Assembly (NCBI GenBank): GCA_003648395.1
Contig: QMPB01000076.1
Span: 1-12,608, forward strand
Direction: 5' to 3'
DNA length: 12,608 nucleotides
From: Bacteroidota bacterium
Lineage (GTDB): Bacteria > Bacteroidota > Bacteroidia > Bacteroidales > UBA1556
The notes beneath the pieces are model-generated. The model did not search any database. It saw only the letters and a list, made by a program, of their open reading frames with translations, and was not told the DNA's origin. The position numbers were made by a program, and so were the translations under genes. Shown piece after piece: positions 6,446 to 12,608 of the stretch (its first letter is position 1; every line of letters begins with the position of its first letter).

Positions 6446-7747
6446 ATGACAGCTTTAAAAGAAAAACTGTACAAAAAGATTCAAGAACATCGACCAAGAA
6501 CTACTAAACTACTGAAAGAGTATGGTAGCGTAAAAGTTGGTGAAGTAACAATTGATCAAGCAATAGGTGGCGCAAGAGGCGTTAGATGTTTGGTAACTGA
6601 CATTTCTTATTTAGATCCAATGGAAGGTATCCGTTTCCGTGGATATACTATTCCTGAAACTATGGCAGCATTGCCAAAGCCAGAAGGTAAAGATTACCCT
6701 TATGTTGAAGGTTTTTGGTATTTACTATTGACTGGTGATATTCCAACATTGGAAGAGACTATGGAATTAGTAGAAGACTTTAAAAACAGAAGTGAAGTTC
6801 CATCATATGTATTTGATGTAATTAAGGCTTTACCAAAGGATTCTCATCCAATGGTTATGTTTAATTCTGCAATTCTTGCAATGCAGAAAGAAAGTAAATT
6901 TGCTAAATTCTATAACGAAGGGTTCAATAAAATGGATGCTTGGGATTCAATGTTCGAAGATTCAACAGATCTTTTAGCTCGTTTACCAGAAATTGCTGCT
7001 TTTATTTACCGTTATAAGTATAAAGGTGGTGATATTATCGCTAATCCAAAAGTAGATATGGGATCTAACTTCGCTAAAATGATGGGTATTGATGCTCCTT
7101 ATGATGATGTTGCTCGTATGTATTTCATCCTTCACTCTGATCATGAGTCAGGAAACGCATCTGCACATACAACTCACTTAGTAGCTTCTACTTTATCTGA
7201 TGCTTACTATTCATTATCTGCTGGTATGGATGCTTTAGCTGGACCATTACACGGATTAGCAAATCAAGAAGTTTTAGGCTGGTTACAGAATGTAATTACT
7301 AAGCTTGATGGTGTTGAGCCAACAGAAGAAATAATGAAGAAATTTGTTTGGGAAACATTAAATGGTGGTGCTGTAATTCCAGGATTTGGTCACGCTGTAT
7401 TACGTAAAACTGATCCTCGTTATGCTTCGCAAAGAGAATTTTGTGAGAAGCACTTACCAAACGATAAAATCTTTAAGTATGTTGATATGCTTTATAGAGT
7501 TGTTCCAGATATTTTAGTAGAACAAGGAAAAGCTAAGAATCCATGGCCAAACGTTGATGCTCAATCAGGAGTTATCCAGTGGTTCTATGGTATTGTTGAG
7601 TACGATTTCTATACAGTAATGTTTGGAGTAGGTCGTTCAATTGGTGTATTAGCTAATATTACTTGGGACAGAGCTTTAGGATATGCTCTTGAGCGTCCTA
7701 AGTCGTTAACTACTGCTATGCTAGAAGATGCTGCAGGCATTAAATAA
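6446..7747 (+). CDS. gltA: Citrate synthase, mitochondrial (eukaryotic-like) type
   Basis: Citrate synthase condenses oxaloacetate and acetyl-CoA to citrate, the entry step of the TCA cycle. The 433-residue product carries the catalytic triad His269 in GPLHGLANQE (266-275), His316 in PGFGHAVLRKTDPR (312-325) and Asp371 in NPWPNVDAQSG (365-375). These segments, together with SAHTTHL (239-245), HLPNDKIFK (336-344) and LERPKS (415-420), follow the animal mitochondrial enzyme closely, and the length equals the mature mitochondrial protein. The common hexameric, NADH-inhibited proteobacterial GltA looks quite different, so a dimeric enzyme without NADH allostery is inferred. The N-terminus has no transit or signal peptide. 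ATG 6446 fits the family start. It follows maeB after a long gap and precedes mdh, which makes its substrate oxaloacetate; its own terminator lies in between. Confidence 0.95.
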   Translation: MTALKEKLYKKIQEHRPRTTKLLKEYGSVKVGEVTIDQAIGGARGVRCLVTDISYLDPMEGIRFRGYTIPETMAALPKPEGKDYPYVEGFWYLLLTGDIPTLEETMELVEDFKNRSEVPSYVFDVIKALPKDSHPMVMFNSAILAMQKESKFAKFYNEGFNKMDAWDSMFEDSTDLLARLPEIAAFIYRYKYKGGDIIANPKVDMGSNFAKMMGIDAPYDDVARMYFILHSDHESGNASAHTTHLVASTLSDAYYSLSAGMDALAGPLHGLANQEVLGWLQNVITKLDGVEPTEEIMKKFVWETLNGGAVIPGFGHAVLRKTDPRYASQREFCEKHLPNDKIFKYVDMLYRVVPDILVEQGKAKNPWPNVDAQSGVIQWFYGIVEYDFYTVMFGVGRSIGVLANITWDRALGYALERPKSLTTAMLEDAAGIK

Positions 7748-7773
7748 TAATCTGTTTAAAATAATATTACAAT

Positions 7774-7815
7774 AAAATTCCAGAATTAATTTTCTGGAAT
7801 TTTATTCTTTTTTTT
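7774..7815 (+). terminator. Intrinsic terminator after gltA
   Basis: AAAATTCCAGAA (7774-7785) pairs fully with TTCTGGAATTTT (7792-7803) over the loop TTAATT, and a T-rich tail reaches 7815. It sits 27 bases after the gltA stop and only 31 bases before the mdh ATG, so mdh needs its own promoter overlapping this hairpin or depends on read-through. Confidence 0.85.
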
Positions 7816-7846
7816 AGAAAACAAAACACATAAACAAATAATAAAT

Positions 7847-8785
7847 ATGAAAAAAGTAACCGTAGTAGGTGCTGGTAACGTTGGAGCAACTTGCGCTGAT
7901 GTATTAGCTCAGAAAAACTTCTTAGATGAGGTTGTATTAATCGATATTAAAGAAGGATTTGCAGAAGGTAAAGCTCTTGACATTTGGGAAGCTGCCGCAA
8001 TCAATCAATTCGATACTCGCGTAAATGGATATACTAATGATTATTCAAAAACTGCTGGTTCGGAAGTTGTAGTTATAACTTCGGGTATTCCTCGTAAGCC
8101 AGGAATGAGCCGCGATGATCTTATTGCTACCAATGCTAAGATTATGATGAACGTTGTAGGTAACGTAATGAAAGCTTCTCCTGATGCTATCATTATTGTT
8201 GTTGCTAATCCTCTAGATGTAATGACTTATGCTGCTCATAAGGCTTCTGGTAAAGGAGCAAATAAAGTATTTGGTATGGCAGGTATTCTTGACACATCAC
8301 GTTATAAGGCATTCCTTGCAACTGAGCTAGGCGTTTCTCCTAACGATATTCAAGCTTTACTAATGGGTGGACATGGCGATACTATGGTTCCTCTTAAGCG
8401 ATACACTACTGTAGCAGGTATTCCAGTAACTGACCTTATAGACGACGATAAGCTTGATGCTATTATCGACCGTACTAAAAAAGGTGGTGGTGAGATAGTT
8501 AAACTATTGGGTACTTCTGCTTGGTATGCTCCAGGTGCTGCTGCTGCTCAAATGGTTGAATCTATTGTAAATGATCAAAAGCATATCTTCCCAGTTTGCG
8601 TTTCACTTGATGGACAATGGGGACAGAAGGATGTTTATCTTGGATCTCCAGTACGCCTAGGTCGTAATGGTGTTGAAGAAATCATTGAAATTGATCTTAA
8701 CGAAGACGAAATGAAAGATATGGAAACTTCTTCTGCAGCTGTAAAATCTGTTATGAAGGTTCTTGATGATATGAAATTAATGTAA
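7847..8785 (+). CDS. mdh: NAD-dependent malate dehydrogenase (LDH-like type)
   Basis: Mdh interconverts malate and oxaloacetate with NAD+/NADH in the TCA cycle. The 312-residue product begins with the Rossmann motif GAGNVGA (8-14). Asp33 at the end of the second strand (LIDI, 31-34) favours NAD+ over NADP+. Substrate-binding arginines are Arg83 and Arg89 in GIPRKPGMSRDDL (80-92), the loop that separates malate from lactate dehydrogenases. NPLDVMTY is at 121-128, the catalytic pair is Asp149 (with Arg152) and His176 in GGHGDTMVP (174-182). This is the LDH-like, usually tetrameric type found in many Bacteroidota, not the E. coli type. ATG 7847 starts directly at the Rossmann strand. No exact TAnnTTTG box is seen in the short gap from gltA. 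Confidence 0.97.
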   Translation: MKKVTVVGAGNVGATCADVLAQKNFLDEVVLIDIKEGFAEGKALDIWEAAAINQFDTRVNGYTNDYSKTAGSEVVVITSGIPRKPGMSRDDLIATNAKIMMNVVGNVMKASPDAIIIVVANPLDVMTYAAHKASGKGANKVFGMAGILDTSRYKAFLATELGVSPNDIQALLMGGHGDTMVPLKRYTTVAGIPVTDLIDDDKLDAIIDRTKKGGGEIVKLLGTSAWYAPGAAAAQMVESIVNDQKHIFPVCVSLDGQWGQKDVYLGSPVRLGRNGVEEIIEIDLNEDEMKDMETSSAAVKSVMKVLDDMKLM

Positions 8786-8806
8786 TCTATATTTTTTCTA
8801 AATAAT

Positions 8807-8842
8807 AAAGCTCTAATCATTAATTTGATTGGAGCTTTTTTT
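8807..8842 (+). terminator. Intrinsic terminator after mdh
   Basis: AAAGCTCTAATCA (8807-8819) pairs with TGATTGGAGCTTT (8826-8838) through 13 pairs with one T-G wobble, loop TTAATT, followed by a T-run to 8842. It begins 22 bases past the mdh stop. Confidence 0.9.
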
Positions 8843-8876
8843 TATAAAAATTTATTATGCTTATCCAAAAAAACAT

Positions 8877-8884
8877 TACTTTTG
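8877..8884 (+). promoter_or_regulatory. Candidate -7 box for the T9SS protein gene
   Basis: TACTTTTG matches the Bacteroidota TAnnTTTG element exactly. It lies between the mdh terminator and the next start codon, 34 bp before ATG 8919, giving a leader of about 28 nt. The -33 region (TTAT around 8852-8856) is poor. Confidence 0.5.
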
Positions 8885-8918
8885 TTAAAATCATAAATTA
8901 TTAACTAAAATTACAAAT

Positions 8919-10547
8919 ATGAAGCATTTTACTATTTTAATGATTGCAGTATTATTTATTGGTACTTCTTTCGCGCAATTAACAAAGAATGTAGGTAATA
9001 CTGCAGGCGTGCTTTCGTCTGTTAAATCTAAATCTTTGGCCGCTACTAACAACTCAAAGACAGTAGTTGCAACACTTAGTTACGACGGAATAAATGATAA
9101 CAGTATTGGTACTGGAACAGCTGCTACCTTTGGCGTTTTCGCTTTACACCCATCAACAGTAATGACTCCACTAGTTGGAAACTTCCTTACTGAAGTACAA
9201 TTTTATATTAGTGGTGTTAGTAATGTTTCTACTGCAGAAATACAACTTTATAATGATACTACTACTGCTGTATATACTCAAGTTGTTACTGGCTTAGTCG
9301 AAGGTTGGAATAATGTTATATTAACAACTTCGTATGCTATTACAGCAGATGATCTTTATGTTGGATATGAGCTAGTTACAATTGGTGGCTATCCTGCAGG
9401 AACTGATGCTGGTCCACGTGAAACAAATGGTTATGGCGACATAATGAATTTTGGCTCATGGAGTTCTTTATTGGATCTTACTGGTGGTTCAGTAGATGCT
9501 AACTGGAATATAAAAGCTATAATATCGGATGCAGCAATGACTTGCTTCCCTCCTTCAGCTATTGTATATACAAATACTACTTTTAATTCTACAGATATTG
9601 CATGGACATCTAGCGCTTCTGCATGGAATCTTAAAGTATCTTCAACAGTAATTGATCCAGCTACTGGAACAGGTGATATTTATGATGGAGCTGCAACTAC
9701 TGCTTCATATAGCCTTACAGGTTTAACAGAACTTACCGAATACTATGTTTATATACAAACAGATTGTGGTAGTAGTACTGTAAGTACATGGACTTCTTCT
9801 TCTTTTACAACATCTAAAGATTGCTCTGCTCCTATTACTGCTCCTTGGACTGATGATATGACAAGTGGCATTGGCTGTTGGCAATTATATGACGTTGATG
9901 GTGATGGTTTTGACTGGGCATTTACCGAAGTTGTAACTGGAAATCCTTCATTAAACTCATTTTCGTATGACAACCCTAGTGCAACGGCACTTAACCCTGA
10001 CAACTGGGTAATATCAAATAAAATTGACATTTCAAGTCTAACGACTCCTTATTTAAGTTGGAATGCAAAATCTTTTGATGCCAATTATGCTGCTGAGCAA
10101 TATTCAGTTTATATTTCTACAACTGGAAATACACCAAGCGACTTTACTACTGCAGAATTTAATGAAACATTAGTAGATGATAGTGATGTGTATCGAAATA
10201 TAAGTCTAGCTTCTTATTCTGGAGATATCTGGATTGCTTTCAGACACCATGATACATATGATATGTTTGGTTTAGGTATTGATAATGTTTCAGTAAGTAA
10301 TACTACTTCCTTAAAGAATATTAATAAAGTAGCTAAGCTTTCTATATATCCTAATCCTGCAAACGAATTAGTAACAATTGCTAATGCTGAAAACCAGAAA
10401 ATTATAATATTAGATATTACTGGTAAAGTTGTTTATACAATTGAAGAAGCTACTAAATTGCAAGAAATAAATACTAGTAACTTTGCTGCTGGTACTTATA
10501 TTGTAAGAGTTAATGCTTCTGTTACTAAATTTAATATCGCTAGATAA
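8919..10547 (+). CDS. T9SS-secreted multidomain adhesin-like protein
   Basis: The 542-residue product starts with a Sec signal peptide (residues 1-19, cleavage likely after TSFA before Gln20). Residues about 50-205 form a beta-rich domain I do not recognise by name. Residues 207-298 look like a fibronectin type III domain (CFPPSAIVY at the start, SLTGLTELTEYYVYIQ near 265-280). Residues about 302-460 resemble the cleaved-adhesin / MAM-like (choice-of-anchor J) domain, with a possible calcium loop DVDGDGFD (325-332) and the closing LGIDNVSV (452-459). Residues 474-542 are a type A T9SS sorting domain: LSIYPNPANELVTI, then ILDITGKVV, then AAGTYIVRV. T9SS moves such proteins across the outer membrane and usually attaches them to the surface. 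No protease or glycosidase domain is visible, so adhesion or polymer binding is the likely role. It has its own promoter box and terminator. Confidence 0.9.
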   Translation: MKHFTILMIAVLFIGTSFAQLTKNVGNTAGVLSSVKSKSLAATNNSKTVVATLSYDGINDNSIGTGTAATFGVFALHPSTVMTPLVGNFLTEVQFYISGVSNVSTAEIQLYNDTTTAVYTQVVTGLVEGWNNVILTTSYAITADDLYVGYELVTIGGYPAGTDAGPRETNGYGDIMNFGSWSSLLDLTGGSVDANWNIKAIISDAAMTCFPPSAIVYTNTTFNSTDIAWTSSASAWNLKVSSTVIDPATGTGDIYDGAATTASYSLTGLTELTEYYVYIQTDCGSSTVSTWTSSSFTTSKDCSAPITAPWTDDMTSGIGCWQLYDVDGDGFDWAFTEVVTGNPSLNSFSYDNPSATALNPDNWVISNKIDISSLTTPYLSWNAKSFDANYAAEQYSVYISTTGNTPSDFTTAEFNETLVDDSDVYRNISLASYSGDIWIAFRHHDTYDMFGLGIDNVSVSNTTSLKNINKVAKLSIYPNPANELVTIANAENQKIIILDITGKVVYTIEEATKLQEINTSNFAAGTYIVRVNASVTKFNIAR

Positions 10548-10561
10548 TTATAATAAAATAT

Positions 10562-10584
10562 TTAAGTAAAATTTATTTACTTAA
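10562..10584. repeat. Inverted repeat, possible reverse-strand terminator stem
   Basis: TTAAGTAAA (10562-10570) and TTTACTTAA (10576-10584) are perfect reverse complements with a 5-base loop. It lies directly before the stronger hairpin at 10589-10625. All its pairs but two are A-T, so the stem is weak; read leftwards it could assist termination of the minus-strand polyferredoxin gene. Confidence 0.35.
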
Positions 10585-10588
10585 TAAT

Positions 10589-10627
10589 AAACCCATCAAT
10601 TCTTTAATAAAGAGTTGATGGGTTTTT
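10589..10627 (+). terminator. Strong, probably bidirectional terminator between convergent genes
   Basis: AAACCCATCAATTCTTT (10589-10605) pairs with AAAGAGTTGATGGGTTT (10609-10625) through 17 pairs with one T-G wobble and a 3-base loop, ending in TTTTT (10623-10627). It sits between the T9SS gene and the convergent minus-strand polyferredoxin gene, which ends at 10642, so it likely serves both directions; the reverse-side T-run is less regular. Confidence 0.88.
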
Positions 10628-10641
10628 AGTTATAACTATTA

Positions 10642-12012
10642 TTAATAAAGCCACCTCCATTCAAGCATAGTAATTATAAAAATTAAGACATATAAACTAG
10701 CTGCTATAAAAGAAATAACTCTTGAACTAATATTATTATGAGCCTGTTTTATAATTACTAAAATTGAAAGAAATAATCCTAAAATTGGCAGAACAACAGA
10801 AATAACATCTATACTGGGAGCCAGTATATTTATTAGATAATTGTTCTTTACTAATTCGGGATTCGACATTATTTTCGTAGCAGATTCTACTCCACTGGGA
10901 TCAGAAACAACAAATTCCCAATAAGGAATACGAGATGTAGTTTTAAGTATAGCTTTTAATAAATGCATACTTGCTGCTATAGGTAGCAATGCTAATACCA
11001 ACTGATTGAATGCGCTTTTCCATTTTTCATTAGCCACTATTTTTTTAAGAATACCAAATATTGAGAAAAAAATCAGTGGAAGTATTACAAACAGTATTAT
11101 TGCTTTTACTGTCCCCTTTGCACTTCCCAAAATACCTAAACTCCCATTTATATAATTTGGAATTGTCATTACTATTTCTTTACTAACCGACCATTCCGAT
11201 AGTAATTCGTAAACCACAAAACCACTTACAATCATAAAAAAAGCAATTTCGGACCATCGCAAACTAATATTTGTAAATAAATCAGCCGCAAATCTTCGTT
11301 TTTGTATTATCACATTATCTTTTGTGCAAGATTTAAAACACTGTCCGCAAAGGATACAATCACTATTATTACTAATCATAGGAGGATATAATTCTGAAGT
11401 ACAAGAGCGAGCATTAAATTTATAATGATTAGCTTTACTAATACAGTCCTTTGTTTTACAGTTTTTGCAGACATCAGTATCCTTAACGCCCAATTTATTA
11501 AACGACAGCAGTGAATAAAGCCCCAGTAAATGCCCAATTGGACAAACGTGAGTACAGAAAGTTCGCTTCTCCCAAATAAGGCCTACTATAACAGCCGTTG
11601 CAAACAAAACAAGCATATATATAGCCATATATTGCGGTATACGATGAATGGCGAAAGTATGAATTCCTAGTATTAGTACTATTGCATAAAAAAGAGTAAT
11701 TATCCACCCTGATTTCATAAAATTGCTAGGTTTATTACGAAACCCTATTTTCCCAAAGAAAGATGTAATCAATTCCATAGGACAAATGGAGCACCAATAA
11801 CGCCCAAAAATTATTGCAGAGGCAATTATTATAGGCCACCAATACGACCACACAATAAGGTTGGGAAGGTTGGTATTGCGTAGTATTTTTGCAAAACTAG
11901 CATCGTCAGTAGCAATTCCAATACTTCCATAAATAAGCAATACAAACACTATCAGTGTAAAAAACTGAAGACTTAATAATAAGTATTTATTTCTAAATAT
12001 TCTATTCAACAT
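10642..12012 (-). CDS. Membrane polyferredoxin, NapH/NosR/CcoG-like 4Fe-4S protein
   Basis: The 456-residue product is an integral membrane iron-sulfur protein likely to pass electrons between the membrane and a cytoplasmic partner. Hydrophobic helices lie near residues 11-31, 53-70, 103-120 and 128-147. The NapH/NosR-type CxxCP motifs are CSICP (74-78) and CTHVCP (153-158; C153, C157). Cysteines 182, 185 and 190 (CKNCKTKDC), Cys204, and 219, 222, 225 and 229 (CILCGQCFKSC) form a ferredoxin-like pair of 4Fe-4S clusters. A C-terminal half (about 255-450) adds four or more helices, more than the short NapH proteins have. No FMN-binding domain of NosR/RnfG type and no c-type haem motif are seen. 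The real partner is not in the window. It follows the sugar transporter gene by 78 bp on the same strand and may be co-transcribed with it. Confidence 0.82.
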   Translation of the reverse strand: MLNRIFRNKYLLLSLQFFTLIVFVLLIYGSIGIATDDASFAKILRNTNLPNLIVWSYWWPIIIASAIIFGRYWCSICPMELITSFFGKIGFRNKPSNFMKSGWIITLFYAIVLILGIHTFAIHRIPQYMAIYMLVLFATAVIVGLIWEKRTFCTHVCPIGHLLGLYSLLSFNKLGVKDTDVCKNCKTKDCISKANHYKFNARSCTSELYPPMISNNSDCILCGQCFKSCTKDNVIIQKRRFAADLFTNISLRWSEIAFFMIVSGFVVYELLSEWSVSKEIVMTIPNYINGSLGILGSAKGTVKAIILFVILPLIFFSIFGILKKIVANEKWKSAFNQLVLALLPIAASMHLLKAILKTTSRIPYWEFVVSDPSGVESATKIMSNPELVKNNYLINILAPSIDVISVVLPILGLFLSILVIIKQAHNNISSRVISFIAASLYVLIFIITMLEWRWLY

Positions 12013-12090
12013 TATATTAATACTTGTATTACAGACTATTTATTAGATACATGAAAACTCTATAGATTTAAGTTTTTTTTACAAAAAAAA

Positions 12091-12608
12091 TTATTCTGCC
12101 TTATTCTGCGACCAAGCATAATAAAGGATAAACAAATACGATGGAATAAGAATTACATAGGCAATTTGAGAGCCAAGCATATTAGCCCCGGAAAGGGCAC
12201 CATAAATAAGAGGCATAATTGCGCCACCAGAGATTGCCATAATAAGAAGAGCACTGCCTTGCTTAGTAAATTTCCCCAATCCATTAATTGCCAAAGGCCA
12301 TATTGCTGGCCACATTATTGAATTTGCAAGCCCTAATGCCGCAATAAAAAGTATGGACGTAAAGCCCGAGCTTGCCATTGCAATAATAACAAATACTACA
12401 CCTACTACAGCCATTATCATAAGGGCCTTCGATTGAGATAATACTTTAGGAATTAGTGCAATACCAAGAAAATAACCAAAAATCATTGCTCCTAAAGTAA
12501 AAGAAGAAAAGAATTTTGCTTCCGACATTTCAAAACCCAAACTACTACCATAAGAAATAAGCGTATCCACAGCAATAACCTCAGCCCCAACATAAAGAAA
12601 TAAAGCGA
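12091..12608 (-). CDS. Sugar MFS transporter (FucP/GluP type), N-terminal part beyond the window
   Basis: The frame stays open from stop 12091 through the right edge, giving about 171 C-terminal residues of a protein whose family is near 400-440. The first visible residues, ALFLYVGAEV, match the conserved start of the second half of FucP/GluP sugar-proton symporters. Later ANSIMWPAIWPLAINGLG and the following GSALLIM and GGAIMPL segments are typical of this family. About five to six hydrophobic helices are visible, consistent with the second six-helix bundle. Likely a cytoplasmic-membrane importer of a hexose, fucose or N-acetylglucosamine by proton symport; the sugar cannot be told from this half. 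A GTG at 12568-12570 is internal and not the start. It lies upstream of the polyferredoxin gene on the same strand. Confidence 0.85.
   Translation of the reverse strand, partial: ALFLYVGAEVIAVDTLISYGSSLGFEMSEAKFFSSFTLGAMIFGYFLGIALIPKVLSQSKALMIMAVVGVVFVIIAMASSGFTSILFIAALGLANSIMWPAIWPLAINGLGKFTKQGSALLIMAISGGAIMPLIYGALSGANMLGSQIAYVILIPSYLFILYYAWSQNKAE

Noticed and set aside
12568..12570. GTG as the start of the right-edge transporter gene
   Set aside because: The frame continues open to 12608 and encodes the conserved family segment LFLYVGAEV before this codon, so the gene extends beyond the window.
1..12608. CRISPR array, tRNA, rRNA or insertion sequence
   Set aside because: No regularly spaced direct repeats, no cloverleaf or rRNA-like conserved stretch and no transposase frame were seen on either strand.

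Overview
The window looks like chromosomal DNA of a Bacteroidota member, probably a marine or environmental Bacteroidia. The support is: low GC; a secreted protein ending in a type IX secretion (T9SS) sorting domain; a GIN-domain (DUF2807) protein; a malic enzyme-phosphotransacetylase hybrid; A-rich leaders without Shine-Dalgarno sequences; and TAnnTTTG boxes of the Bacteroidota -7 type. The genus is not decidable from this sequence.

Layout. Positions 1-96 hold the C-terminus of a membrane protein cut by the left edge. Positions 97-1732 look like accessory DNA: a small lipoprotein gene and a gene for a Tiki/TraB/EreA-ChaN-like protein, both on the plus strand and 12 bp apart. They are bracketed by a 9-bp inverted repeat (GTTAGTGGC at 185-193, GCCACTAAC at 1422-1430) and flanked by non-coding stretches. 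Then, on the minus strand, come a GIN-domain envelope protein (1733-2452) and a zinc-site-less sirtuin (2526-3209). A 379-bp divergent regulatory region (3219-3597) carries a perfect 17-bp inverted repeat.

The core of the window is a co-directional central-carbon block: maeB (3598-5880), gltA (6446-7747) and mdh (7847-8785). Each is followed by a clear hairpin-plus-T terminator, so they are clustered but probably separate transcription units. Malate dehydrogenase makes oxaloacetate, citrate synthase condenses it with acetyl-CoA, and malic enzyme drains malate to pyruvate, so the block sits on the malate/oxaloacetate/acetyl-CoA node. The citrate synthase strongly resembles the mitochondrial enzyme rather than the usual hexameric GltA.

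After mdh comes a T9SS-exported multidomain adhesin-like protein (8919-10547) with a strong terminator. A minus-strand pair follows: a membrane polyferredoxin of the NapH/NosR/CcoG type (10642-12012) and, upstream of it, a FucP/GluP-type sugar transporter cut by the right edge (12091-12608).

The parts most worth a second look are the bracketed two-gene cassette, the palindrome in the sirtuin/maeB intergenic region, and the mitochondrial-type citrate synthase beside maeB and mdh. I see no CRISPR array, tRNA, rRNA or intact transposase. I do not see a convincing wholly new multi-gene system; the lipoprotein/Tiki-like pair is the nearest candidate.
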